Below, piece by piece: positions 55,474 to 64,000 of a stretch of 64,000 nucleotides of DNA. The translations under genes and the position numbers were made by a program. The stretch covers positions 3,596,001-3,660,000 of the forward strand of contig NZ_CP106855.1 of assembly GCF_002209355.2 (NCBI RefSeq), written 5' to 3'. The notes under the pieces are model-generated. The model saw only the letters and a program-made list of their open reading frames with translations. It made no database searches and had not been told where the DNA came from. The stretch is from Bdellovibrio sp. SKB1291214. GTDB lineage: Bacteria; Bdellovibrionota; Bdellovibrionia; Bdellovibrionales; Bdellovibrionaceae. Positions within the stretch are counted from its first letter, which is position 1. Each line of letters begins with the position of its first letter.

Positions 55474-57574
55474 TCCACTCTCTAAATATGTCACTACCGA
55501 GAGCCTTGATTTTAAAATCAGAAAGCTTGATTTGATTTATCAAGAGCATCTTAAGGGCGCGTTCGCTATTCTTGGAAATGGCGGTGCATATCTTTGGGTG
55601 GCTTGGGATCACGTCCCGCACTCATTGTTGGTCGTATGGATGTCAGCGATGGCGATGACCGTGACCATTCGAATGATATCGCTGTGGCAGTGGAATAAGA
55701 AAAAGCAATCAATTACCAACAGACGCAGTCTGCAGTTTTGGCAATATCTGCTTTACTCCCAGCTGTTGATTTCGGGACTTGGCTGGGGAACTTTGGGGAT
55801 TATGTCGACGGCGACGACGGATAGCTCTGTTCAGATCCTGGCTTCGTTGATCATAGCTTCGATGACTGCAGGACCCCTGATTTATTATGTGTCCTCTAAA
55901 AAGGCCATGGCGTGTCTGACGGCCCCAGCGTTGATTGGATGGAGCTTTGGTTATCTGCTGCTTTCAGAAGTTCCCCATCATGAACTTTTAGGCGTCTTGA
56001 TTTTATTCTATTTAGTTTTGCTGTTCTTTATTGGTCGCAATTTAAATCGCGCCATCCTAAGAATGATTTCTTTAGACTATCAGTTAAAGAAAAATGAAGA
56101 GCATTTGCGTATGGCGATGGCCTCAAGTAATGCGCTGTCTTGGGATTGGTATGTGGAAACCAATCACTTGGATTATAACGGCAATATTGCTCTGTTTCCT
56201 CAAGGGCCCGTGCAGCTTCAGGATATCTTGAAGAAACATTTCGTAACACCGGGCGATCTGGATGCTGAAATTGAGTGTTTGGATCTAGAGGGGCGAAGCC
56301 GCTATATCGCTATTAAGGGCCGAGTTTCTAAAGATCCTAAGACGGCTTACCGTATGACAGGGATTGCTTGGGATATCACGACGAAAAAAAATGAAGATCT
56401 TTTGCGCCGTGAGCGTGACGTTCACGAAGCAGCCAATCGCGGTAAATCCGTGTTGTTAGCAAATGCCAGCCATGAGATTCGCACGCCTATTGCTTCGATT
56501 TTGGGTTATTCTGAAACCCTTTTAGGCAGTGCAAGCTTAGATGCACAAAACCGTAGTGATGTTGAGGCGATTCATCGTCAGGGCAAATTCATGGTGACAC
56601 TGGTGAATGACCTTTTGGATTTATCCAAGATTGAATCAAAAGGTTTGTTCTTTCAGTCCTGCACGATGAACCCTGCCATGGAGTTAGAAGACTCGATCGC
56701 AATGATTCGATCGACCTTGGATAGTTCAAAGCATCAGCTGTCTTTGAATTTTGAAACTCATTTTCCAGAGGTGATATCTTCGGATCCGGTTCGATTCCGA
56801 CAAGTTGTGATCAATCTGCTGTCGAATGCTGTGAAATACACTCTGCAAGGGGAGATCAAGGTCGTTGCACGTTTCTATCAGAATATTGAAGGTGAAGGTT
56901 TTATCGCTGTCACGGTGGTAGATACCGGTATGGGTATGGACTACCAAATGCAACGACAACTATTTGAACCATTTGTTCGCGGAGAGAATGCGGAAGTGCA
57001 ACGTGTTCCTGGTTCAGGCTTAGGTTTGGCACTGAGCCGTCAGCTGGCTCGTGGTATGAGTGGTGATTTGCGACTGATTCGGTCCATGCTGGGAAATGGA
57101 AGTACATTCGAATTTACCTTACCTGTGGGCAAGGCTTCAGAGCTAAAATTGGTATCTGCTCATGAGGCACGAATCGGGACTCGAGAGCGCATCCCTATTC
57201 CGCAAGAGTCGAATCATTTGAAAGATCGCGAAATTTTAGTTGTGGATGATTCGGATGATCTGCGTGCATTGATGGCGCGCTATTTAATGCGTGAGGGCGC
57301 TATTGTTGAGACCAGTGAAAACGGTCAGGCGGGTGTTGAGCGGGCCTTAAGCAAAAATTTTGATGTGATCTTGATGGATATCAAAATGCCGGTGATGGAT
57401 GGCTATCAGGCGGCGGCATTGCTGAGGGAAAATGGTTATGTGGGATTGATTGTCGCGGTCACGGCCCAGGCAACTGCTGAGGGCCGGATGGATTCTCGAA
57501 GCAACGGATTTGATGCTTACTTGAGCAAACCCGTTGATATTAATCTTTTAAAGGACATTCTGATTCAGGCTTAG
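55430..57574 (+). CDS. Hybrid sensor histidine kinase with membrane-embedded sensor
   Basis: 714 residues. About six membrane helices (40-205) with short loops form the sensor. A PAS-like segment (about 220-320) leads to HisKA with ANASHEIRTPIASILGY (His near 348), HATPase (450-570; VDTGMGM, GSGLGLALS) and a C-terminal receiver (600-714; DDSDDL, phospho-Asp near 649 in ILMDIKMP). The first GTG (55430) lies too close to GAGGAG; TTG 55433 or ATG 55451 are alternatives, so the exact start is uncertain. No partner regulator is adjacent; output likely passes by phosphotransfer. Confidence 0.9.
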   Translation: MLIDQASMAKLSSFNPLSKYVTTESLDFKIRKLDLIYQEHLKGAFAILGNGGAYLWVAWDHVPHSLLVVWMSAMAMTVTIRMISLWQWNKKKQSITNRRSLQFWQYLLYSQLLISGLGWGTLGIMSTATTDSSVQILASLIIASMTAGPLIYYVSSKKAMACLTAPALIGWSFGYLLLSEVPHHELLGVLILFYLVLLFFIGRNLNRAILRMISLDYQLKKNEEHLRMAMASSNALSWDWYVETNHLDYNGNIALFPQGPVQLQDILKKHFVTPGDLDAEIECLDLEGRSRYIAIKGRVSKDPKTAYRMTGIAWDITTKKNEDLLRRERDVHEAANRGKSVLLANASHEIRTPIASILGYSETLLGSASLDAQNRSDVEAIHRQGKFMVTLVNDLLDLSKIESKGLFFQSCTMNPAMELEDSIAMIRSTLDSSKHQLSLNFETHFPEVISSDPVRFRQVVINLLSNAVKYTLQGEIKVVARFYQNIEGEGFIAVTVVDTGMGMDYQMQRQLFEPFVRGENAEVQRVPGSGLGLALSRQLARGMSGDLRLIRSMLGNGSTFEFTLPVGKASELKLVSAHEARIGTRERIPIPQESNHLKDREILVVDDSDDLRALMARYLMREGAIVETSENGQAGVERALSKNFDVILMDIKMPVMDGYQAAALLRENGYVGLIVAVTAQATAEGRMDSRSNGFDAYLSKPVDINLLKDILIQA

Positions 57575-57586
57575 TTTTGTAAGTTA

Positions 57587-59557
57587 CTAAAAGCCAAATT
57601 TCTTTTTAAGGTCGTCGACAGCTTTTTGACCTTCTTTTTCAAGTTGCTTGCGACCTTGATTTTCAGCGTCCTTTTTGGCTGTTTCTACTTTTGCTTCGAC
57701 TTGCTTCTTTTGGGCATCCAATTGATCTTGGGCTTTCTTAACTTCTTTGTCGAATTGGCCTTTCAACTGATTTAGTTGGGCTTCCACTTGGGCTTTTTGT
57801 TTGCCAATTTCCTGGTCGACATAGGCTTGAATTTTCTTACGAGCTTCTTCGACCTTGGTTTGGATTTGTTTTTCGAATCCTTTGGATAGTTCGGGCCCCA
57901 AGTTTGAATTGATCGACAAAGGTACATTCGGTAAATCACCTTGGCCTTTGGCTGTCAAAGTAACTTGCGGAATTCCTGCGAAGACAGCTTTTAAAATCTC
58001 ATCAGCAATTTGGTTCGTTGATGAAACTGCATAGTCGATTTTTGTAAACTTATTATCGAAATCAATTGCCAAGTTTTTCAGCCCCACCAAAGACCCTTGG
58101 ATACCCATGGCGCCGTTGGCTTTGTTGAAAGCAATTTTGACGTCAGGGCTACTGACAAGGTCTTTGCCTTGAATCGCGTAGGAGTCGACTTTGAATTGAT
58201 AATCGATCACGGAGTCGTCCTTACGATTGTCGATTGATAGCTTTAGCAGGAAGCCCAGGATTTCCATCGCTGGAAAATCCCCCGCCAAGCTGGCGATCGT
58301 TGGACGACCCACCAGACGTTGATTGGAAGTAATATCTAAAATTTCCCCTTTGACGTTTCCTGAATTTGGCGTCACGCCAGCTTGCGAGCTAACGGCTGTG
58401 CGTTTGACCCAGAACATCGGATAGGAATTGGGGCGGCCAAATTCATAGGTGATACCTTTTTCACGTGGGTGAGGTTGAATTGCGACTTCTTCCTCTTCAG
58501 ATTTTTTGTCGCCTTTTTTCAGATATTTGGGCGGGATGTATTTTTCAGCCAATGTTTTGTATCTAAAGAATTTTGCTTTGTAAGGTTCAAGATAGCGATT
58601 GAAGACCGCCATCGTTAAAGCCTTGGCATCGACCTGCGGGATGCGGAAATGTTGTTCTAAAGATTTAACATCGATCTTAACTTGTTTTTCGATCTCGGCA
58701 TACTGAGCTTGAAGCGTTTTAAGATCATTGTTTAAGTCATTGCTGATAGCTTGGATCTGTTTGTATTTTCCGTCAGCATCTTTATAGATGCTGTCCATCT
58801 GTTGCAATGAAGTCTGTAACTCTTGCGGATTTTTAAAGTCTTTGTACTGTACCTTGTTCAGGCGGTCACTCAAGGCCTGGATGTCTTTACCTTGTGGGAG
58901 GGTTTTAAGACGCTCATCCCAGGCTTTTTGCTTTGCTTGTAGGTCTGTCTGGAACTTTTCAATCATTGCTTTACTTGGCAGAGATGATTGAAGCTTTTGC
59001 AGTTCGGAGTTTGGATCTGCTCCACCCAGCATGTTGATTACGTCACCTAATACGTTTTCTCCGTAGCGGTCTTGCAGTTCCTTTTCGGCTTGTGATTTCA
59101 GTTTACCACCCTCGGTGGCTAGTAGGCCCGGCTCATTAGAAACCTCTGGCGGTGGTGCTACTTTACCTGGGTAGGCTCTTTTCACGCCGAATTCAATTTG
59201 TTCGACAACGGCTTCATTGATGACGAACTTCACTCGAAGCAAAGCGTCCCATAACATACCAAAGCGGATCTCGCCAATTTTGACAGAGTCGTGAGTAGGT
59301 TTTTCTGCATCCGTAAGCTCGATACCTTTGATGCTGATGTTGGCATTAAAAAAGCTTGTTTTTAAATCCGCGATATTTACTTCAGCGCCAAGAGCTTTAT
59401 AGCCGGCCCATTCCATGCCTTTGCGAAGATGTAAATCAAAGAAAAAGTGGAAGTACAATCCGATCAGTGCGCAAACAATAACAAAAGGAATCAGCGCGCC
59501 CCAACGGACGATGCCTTTTTTCTTTTTAACGTTAGGTGTTGGTTGAGTATTTTCCAT
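57587..59557 (-). CDS. TIGR03545-like envelope protein with long coiled coil
   Basis: 656 residues. A short basic N-terminus, one membrane helix (about 20-42), then an AsmA-like beta segment (45-130), a coiled-coil region (about 150-310) and a further beta-rich part (360-555). The last 100 residues are again coiled coil, rich in Lys, Gln and Glu. This matches the TIGR03545 family, normally encoded beside TIGR03546, as here. The AsmA-like start hints at lipid transport or envelope assembly; function is not established. Starts 11 bases after the stop of its partner. Confidence 0.8.
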   Translation of the reverse strand: MENTQPTPNVKKKKGIVRWGALIPFVIVCALIGLYFHFFFDLHLRKGMEWAGYKALGAEVNIADLKTSFFNANISIKGIELTDAEKPTHDSVKIGEIRFGMLWDALLRVKFVINEAVVEQIEFGVKRAYPGKVAPPPEVSNEPGLLATEGGKLKSQAEKELQDRYGENVLGDVINMLGGADPNSELQKLQSSLPSKAMIEKFQTDLQAKQKAWDERLKTLPQGKDIQALSDRLNKVQYKDFKNPQELQTSLQQMDSIYKDADGKYKQIQAISNDLNNDLKTLQAQYAEIEKQVKIDVKSLEQHFRIPQVDAKALTMAVFNRYLEPYKAKFFRYKTLAEKYIPPKYLKKGDKKSEEEEVAIQPHPREKGITYEFGRPNSYPMFWVKRTAVSSQAGVTPNSGNVKGEILDITSNQRLVGRPTIASLAGDFPAMEILGFLLKLSIDNRKDDSVIDYQFKVDSYAIQGKDLVSSPDVKIAFNKANGAMGIQGSLVGLKNLAIDFDNKFTKIDYAVSSTNQIADEILKAVFAGIPQVTLTAKGQGDLPNVPLSINSNLGPELSKGFEKQIQTKVEEARKKIQAYVDQEIGKQKAQVEAQLNQLKGQFDKEVKKAQDQLDAQKKQVEAKVETAKKDAENQGRKQLEKEGQKAVDDLKKKFGF

Positions 59558-59568
59558 GCTATTAAACC

Positions 59569-60096
59569 CTAGTTTCCGTAAAGATCGTTGTACTTGTTAT
59601 ACCATTCGTAAAACTTTGTTGCCTTCAAAGCCTTCCAGAATTTTGTATTCTGAAAACGGGCAACCACGGCAACTCTGTAAGCTAAGATCAAAGATTTGAA
59701 TCCATAATACGCAAAGGGAAAAAGTAGAAGGGATACAATCATTGAGCCCATGATGATGCTGTTATTAAAACGAGTCATCGGAACGAACGGCATGTTGTAC
59801 ATGCTGACAAATAAAGGGCGCAGACTTTCTGTTTCCAAAACGGCTTTACCCAAGTGGTGCGCGGGAGTATCGAACAGGAATGCGATGAATTTGAAAAAGA
59901 ATGCAGAAATAAGGGCTGCACCCAATTGCACTCTGAATACAAACACGATCAAAAGGACGATCACTGTTTGAATTGAAAAGAACGGTGCAAATCCCAGAAG
60001 TAAACCTAAAGACAATCCAAATGCCAGTGGCATAGTGTCAGTATCGGAGTTCAAAAGCTTAATGAAATTGTACAGCTGTTTTAAAATTAACGTCAT
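59569..60096 (-). CDS. TIGR03546-like inner-membrane protein (DUF2062-related)
   Basis: 175 residues. Several membrane helices (about 22-55, 60-75, 110-140). The segment MPLAFGLSLGLLLGFAPFFSIQT is like DUF2062 proteins. First gene of a two-gene unit with the 656-residue protein; the pair is co-conserved in several gamma- and delta-type proteobacteria. Function unknown. Confidence 0.8.
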   Translation of the reverse strand: MTLILKQLYNFIKLLNSDTDTMPLAFGLSLGLLLGFAPFFSIQTVIVLLIVFVFRVQLGAALISAFFFKFIAFLFDTPAHHLGKAVLETESLRPLFVSMYNMPFVPMTRFNNSIIMGSMIVSLLLFPFAYYGFKSLILAYRVAVVARFQNTKFWKALKATKFYEWYNKYNDLYGN

Positions 60097-60216
60097 AGTC
60101 GTCCTTACAATTGATGTGCCGATGCAAAGGCAGAGCGAATTCGAAACTCCCTAAAGTTTATGACAAAAATGCGTGGCGGCAAGTGAAAAGCGAGGACACT
60201 GCACGCTGTTTGTCGT

Positions 60217-61212
60217 ATGTTTTTTTATATGAAATCTTGGGCGCAGTTAGTGGCAGACACAGTTCGTATGGGTGGAGTTTTGGTATTTATCAAAGACCAG
60301 GCTCCGCAGGATTTTCCAGAGTGGTTACAATCGTTGAATGATTCATTTGGAATGAAGATTCCTATCAGTGTACGTAACAAAAGTGATTTTGCTACTGGAC
60401 GTTTTCATACAGGAGCCCATGATTTGATATTCTTTTTCCAGGGACAAGAAAGTGTGTTAGCCGCTCTGGACTCCCATGTTCAAGGACAACGAGTTTGGAT
60501 TTCTTCACAGCCTCAAAATCTTAATATCATTGATTACAACTGGCATGTCGGCGATCTGGCAGCTTGGACTTCCTTTTGGAGCACATTGGCTTCGCAATTT
60601 GATGCTTTGGTTGAAAATTGGACGACCTCCGAAATGGATCATGCTCCCTGTTTGTTTCTGGATCGCGATGATGTGGTGGTTAAGAACGTTCCGTATAACA
60701 AAGATCCAGAGCAGGTCGAATTGATCCCAGAAATAGTACAGTTAATTCGCCAAGCCCACGAGCATGGCTATTGGGTTGCGCTGGTCACGAATCAATCGGG
60801 CATAGGCCGTGGGCGCATCTCATGGCAGGAGTATAAAAAGGTTCACCAACGCATGCTTAAACTTTTAAGTGAGCAGGGTGCGTGGATTGACGACTGTGTT
60901 TGGTCTTCGTTCATAGAAAATGAAGGAGTTCCGGAAGGACGATTGCTGGCGGGTCTTAGAAAGCCTCGCGCGGGAATGTTTCAGTTGGTCAAAGAAAAAC
61001 TTAAGGTAGACATGGCGAAATCCATCATGGTCGGAGACAGCGCAACGGATTTGATCGCTGCTTACTCGGCCGGTGTTGGAAGTTGTTATCTGTTTAAGTC
61101 TGTGAAATTCGATCAAGAGCGCGAAACATTAGAGAAGTTTCGCGCCGGGAACTCTAAGTTTTCTTATCAAGCCATATTGGCGGCTTCGGACATATCATTC
61201 GGGCGTTTGTAG
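60217..61212 (+). CDS. HAD-family phosphatase (GmhB-like) with extra N-terminal domain
   Basis: 331 residues. The C-terminal 190 are a HAD-IIIA phosphatase like D-glycero-heptose 1,7-bisphosphate phosphatase: nucleophile motif FLDRDD near 146-151, TNQSG, KPRAGM and the acidic VGDSATD. The first 140 residues form a separate domain I do not recognise. It might act in lipopolysaccharide heptose or other sugar-phosphate synthesis; the manC-like gene nearby supports surface sugar work. No ribosome site is visible; ATG 60229 is an alternative start. The 3' end overlaps the opposite gene by 46 bases. Confidence 0.8.
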   Translation: MFFYMKSWAQLVADTVRMGGVLVFIKDQAPQDFPEWLQSLNDSFGMKIPISVRNKSDFATGRFHTGAHDLIFFFQGQESVLAALDSHVQGQRVWISSQPQNLNIIDYNWHVGDLAAWTSFWSTLASQFDALVENWTTSEMDHAPCLFLDRDDVVVKNVPYNKDPEQVELIPEIVQLIRQAHEHGYWVALVTNQSGIGRGRISWQEYKKVHQRMLKLLSEQGAWIDDCVWSSFIENEGVPEGRLLAGLRKPRAGMFQLVKEKLKVDMAKSIMVGDSATDLIAAYSAGVGSCYLFKSVKFDQERETLEKFRAGNSKFSYQAILAASDISFGRL

Positions 61213-62162
61213 CGCATGTAAAAGAAGGCGCCCGTTAGGCTTACCACAAACGAGCTTACTTGGAATGCTGTGATTGTCGTCGGCCCTACTTCGCTGGAGT
61301 GCCCTGTATAAACATTAAACAAGAAATAGAACGCTGCTTGTCCCACGCCCACGCCGGCAGGGGAGATAGGGATCGCCGTCGCCATGAAGCCTAGCGGGGC
61401 CACTAAGAAATAAGTTTTAGCAGGGATATCTGAGAATCCTGAAACCAAGCCAACCATGTACAAGAAAAGAATTGCCGTAGATTGCGCAATCAAACTTAAC
61501 ACAATGACCTGTGCGATACGGGCATAGCTGTTGCCATACAAGTGCAGGCTTTCGTAGACCTTCATGAATTTTTCAGCCAAGGGAAGTTTACGAATGATAC
61601 GTTTCAACAGTTGAGTTTTGTAAATGTGAGACGAAAACACCAAGCCCAAAGAAACTGTGAAAACAACGAATAAGGCAATGATGAAATAGAACAGAGTTGT
61701 CAAAGTCGACACATGCAGAACGTGATTGATGTCGTAAATCATGACCATCAACGCCAAAAGAATCATGGCATAAAGACCGAGTACGCGGTCCATCAGGACG
61801 CTGGTTGCGGCCACCACTTTCGTGCCCGGGAATTCACGCGTGAAATAGTAGGCTTTGATAACATCTCCACCCACTCCACCTGGCATGGCAAAGTTAAAAA
61901 ATTGTCCGATCAACGTCAGCTTAAAGGAAGACCACATTTTTGCGGGAATGCCTTGAGATTTAACCAGAACGCGCCAACGTTCGCTTGCCAGGAAAAAGTT
62001 AAGCCCCACGATAAGAGCAGAAAGCAACAAAACGCCCGGTGTAAGAAGATTTTTAAGGGCCGTAAAGTTTAGTTTTCCGGACTGCACCAGCCAATAGATA
62101 ATACCTACGGCAAAAGCAATTTTAAGAAATTGAGTGGCAAACTTTTTGGTCTTTTTAAGCAT
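61167..62162 (-). CDS. Flippase-like membrane protein (lysylphosphatidylglycerol synthase TM family)
   Basis: 331 residues, about eight membrane helices, with the family block FFNFAMPGGVGGDVIKAYYF and DRVLGLYAM. This UPF0104/AglD-like family includes the membrane part of MprF and glycan or lipid flippases. No C-terminal synthase domain is present, so it is a stand-alone flippase-like protein. Divergent from manC-like gene; convergent and overlapping with the HAD gene. Confidence 0.87.
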   Translation of the reverse strand: MLKKTKKFATQFLKIAFAVGIIYWLVQSGKLNFTALKNLLTPGVLLLSALIVGLNFFLASERWRVLVKSQGIPAKMWSSFKLTLIGQFFNFAMPGGVGGDVIKAYYFTREFPGTKVVAATSVLMDRVLGLYAMILLALMVMIYDINHVLHVSTLTTLFYFIIALFVVFTVSLGLVFSSHIYKTQLLKRIIRKLPLAEKFMKVYESLHLYGNSYARIAQVIVLSLIAQSTAILFLYMVGLVSGFSDIPAKTYFLVAPLGFMATAIPISPAGVGVGQAAFYFLFNVYTGHSSEVGPTTITAFQVSSFVVSLTGAFFYMRYKRPNDMSEAANMA

Positions 62163-62300
62163 GAGTCATTCTTACTGTAAAACGGCGCCAAACACTACTG
62201 GCAGTTGGGATTAGTTTTGACTAGTTGAGCCAAAAAATGAGGTGGAAATACCCAGTTACTGGGGGGAGTGATAGGATCACTCTTCGACTCGGAGGATATA

Positions 62301-63677
62301 GTGATTCCTGTAGTATTATCTGGTGGTAGTGGGACTCGTTTGTGGCCTGTATCGCGCCAGCAAATGCCGAAACAATTCTGTACTATTTTTGAAAAGCCCT
62401 TACAGACCATGACTCTGGAAAGATGCCATAAAATGGGGACTCCATGGATTGTGACGTCAAAGGCTTTGCAGAATCTGACGGAGATCAACCTTAAAGATAA
62501 TAAAATGAGCGACGTGCAGGCTATTTACGAGCCGTACGGTAAAAACACGGCTCCGGCGATCGCTGTGTTGTGCAAGCTTTTGGATTCAAAAGGTTTAGGA
62601 CACGAAATCGTCGGGATTTTTCCCTCTGACCATCTTATTTCTAAAGAGCAGGCATTTTTGAATGTCGTGAAATTTGCGACATCTGTTGCTGAAAAAAATA
62701 AAGTCGTTACGTTAGGTATTACGCCTTCTTATCCAGAAACTGGTTATGGATATATTCAAACGCAAGCATCGCCTTTGTCAGAATCGGAAGGTTTCAAAGC
62801 TTATTCAGTAGTGAAGTTCCATGAAAAACCTGCTTTAGAAAAAGCGAAAGAGTTTTTAGCACAGGGAAGCTTTAGCTGGAATGCGGGAATCTTTGTTTTC
62901 AAAGTCTCCCATATGATTTCATTGTTTGAAAAACATCAGCCAGAGCTTTGGAAAACTGTTGCGGCCCTAAAGGCAGATGCTTCCAACTTGGATGATATCT
63001 ATTCCAAAGTTGCCAACATTTCCATCGACTATGCGATCATGGAAAAACTGGGTGGTGATGAGCTCGCTTGCATTCCTTCTGAATTCGGTTGGAACGACGT
63101 CGGTTCCTGGGATGCGGTCGCGTCTTTACAAAAAGGGCAGGATGTTACGAGTGTGAAGGGCCAGGGCAACTTTGTTTTCGGTGACTCCGCGAAACACTAC
63201 TCGACAGTGGGGTTGGATGACGTCATCGTGGTTGATACAAAAGATGCTTTGATGCTAGTAAAAAAAGGCCACTCTCAAGATGTAAAGCTTGTTGTGGAAT
63301 CTTTAGCACAAAGTAAACCCTTGTTGGCGAAAGAGCATGTATATGAATACCGTCCGTGGGGTTACTTTGAAATTTTGAAGGACACAGAGTTCTTTAAATC
63401 TAAAGTGATTCGCGTGAATCCACATTCTCAGCTTTCTTATCAAAGCCACGCGAAACGTGAAGAGCATTGGACCATTACGCAAGGAACTGGCGAAGTCGTA
63501 TTGAACGACCAAGTTATTTCTGTAAAGGCAGGGTCTCACGTTCATATCCCAACAGGTGCAAAGCATCGTATGCGCAATACTTCCAACGACATGTTGGAAT
63601 TCGTTGAGGTGCAATTGGGTTCGTACTTTGGCGAAGATGATATTGTTCGCTATCAAGACGATTATCAAAGAAAGTGA
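62301..63677 (+). CDS. manC: Mannose-1-phosphate guanylyltransferase / mannose-6-phosphate isomerase
   Basis: 458 residues from GTG 62301, chosen for GGAGG at 62291-62295. The N-terminal nucleotidyltransferase (1-280) has VVLSGGSGTRLWPVSRQQMPKQF and FVEKP-like FHEKP, and makes GDP-mannose from GTP and mannose-1-phosphate. The C-terminal cupin (about 345-458; RPWGYFEIL, QLSYQSHAKREEHW) is the phosphomannose isomerase type II domain. It supplies mannose or fucose for surface polysaccharide. A GAGTGAT/ATCACTC hairpin (62266-62282) lies before the SD. Confidence 0.95.
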   Translation: MIPVVLSGGSGTRLWPVSRQQMPKQFCTIFEKPLQTMTLERCHKMGTPWIVTSKALQNLTEINLKDNKMSDVQAIYEPYGKNTAPAIAVLCKLLDSKGLGHEIVGIFPSDHLISKEQAFLNVVKFATSVAEKNKVVTLGITPSYPETGYGYIQTQASPLSESEGFKAYSVVKFHEKPALEKAKEFLAQGSFSWNAGIFVFKVSHMISLFEKHQPELWKTVAALKADASNLDDIYSKVANISIDYAIMEKLGGDELACIPSEFGWNDVGSWDAVASLQKGQDVTSVKGQGNFVFGDSAKHYSTVGLDDVIVVDTKDALMLVKKGHSQDVKLVVESLAQSKPLLAKEHVYEYRPWGYFEILKDTEFFKSKVIRVNPHSQLSYQSHAKREEHWTITQGTGEVVLNDQVISVKAGSHVHIPTGAKHRMRNTSNDMLEFVEVQLGSYFGEDDIVRYQDDYQRK

Positions 63678-63727
63678 CATTCAAAAACGGATCTGCTGAG
63701 ATTTCGTTTATAAGAAAAGGAGTTTTT

Positions 63728-63982
63728 ATGAAATTGATTCTTGCATCACTTGTTTTGTTGAGTGCTTCTTACAGCTTTGCAGCGAAAACTTATCAAGTTA
63801 CGGGCCCTGTCCTGGAAGTTACTGATTCCAAAATTGTTGTCGAAAAAGGCAAAGAAAAATGGGAAGTAGAAAGAACTGCTGCTACTAAAGTGACTGGTGA
63901 TTTGAAAGTTGGCGAAAAAGTAACGATCGAGTACACAATGTCCGCAGCCACTGTTGAAGTTAAAGCGGCTAAAAAGAAATAG
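63728..63982 (+). CDS. Small periplasmic protein, beta-rich
   Basis: 84 residues from ATG 63728 after AAAGGAG. Signal peptide 1-18 (ending in SFAA), then a single small beta-rich domain with repeated Val and Glu/Lys (GPVLEVTDSKIVVEKGKEKWEVER) and a Lys tail. Resembles the OB-like DUF5666-type domains but is not assigned. Follows the manC-like gene by 50 bases, possibly same transcript. Confidence 0.7.
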   Translation: MKLILASLVLLSASYSFAAKTYQVTGPVLEVTDSKIVVEKGKEKWEVERTAATKVTGDLKVGEKVTIEYTMSAATVEVKAAKKK

Positions 63983-64000
63983 TCTGATACATTGCCGATT

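Overview
The window looks like a chromosome segment of a Bdellovibrio-type predatory bacterium (Bdellovibrionota). This is inferred from gene content and protein resemblance: a short 277-residue flagellin, a paired TIGR03545/TIGR03546-like membrane locus, several sigma-54 activators lacking receiver domains, and Lys/Ala-rich basic proteins. No rRNA gene is present to confirm it, and no CRISPR array, prophage or insertion sequence was found.

Left part (1-21.6 kb), mixed genes. The window opens inside a minus-strand Xer-type tyrosine recombinase. Then come a sigma-54 activator, a secreted Cys-containing protein, a kynureninase-like PLP enzyme, a histone-H1-like protein with an acidic tail, flagellin with a long leader, clpB, a DUF1328 membrane microprotein, a second sigma-54 activator with a small barrel-like protein, riboflavin genes ribE-ribBX-ribH, a ntrY-ntrX two-component pair followed by proS, an L,D-transpeptidase, pyrF and an RlmB/TrmH-like RNA methyltransferase.

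Central part (21.6-53.1 kb), gene expression core. It has four tRNAs (Thr, Tyr, Gly, Thr), tuf, tRNA-Trp, secE-nusG-rplKA-rplJL-rpoBC, rpsL-rpsG-fusA, then the S10, spc and alpha ribosomal operons with secY, adk, rpmJ, rpsM, rpsK, rpoA and rplQ. Gene order is largely the conserved bacterial one, but rplX (L24), map, infA and rpsD are missing from their usual places. rpoB and rpoC both start with TTG, and many other genes here start with GTG.

Right part (53.1-64 kb), envelope and signalling: a TlpA-like thioredoxin, a von Willebrand-like lipoprotein, a hybrid histidine kinase, the TIGR03545/03546-like pair, a HAD phosphatase fusion, a flippase-like membrane protein, a mannose-1-phosphate guanylyltransferase and a small periplasmic protein.

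Most unusual signals: (1) two related palindromic elements in opposite orientation in the 670-base rplL-rpoB gap, one with a perfect 31-bp stem; their stems differ in sequence but stay paired, which suggests a selected RNA or REP-like family; (2) the flagellin leader, with a candidate -24/-12 promoter and two mini-ORFs; (3) an NtrX whose AAA+ domain has lost the GAFTGA loop and the Walker B Asp; (4) basic Lys/Ala tails on RibH, L17 and, shorter, S19, beside an H1-like protein with an acidic half; (5) the missing rplX. None of these could be checked against databases here.
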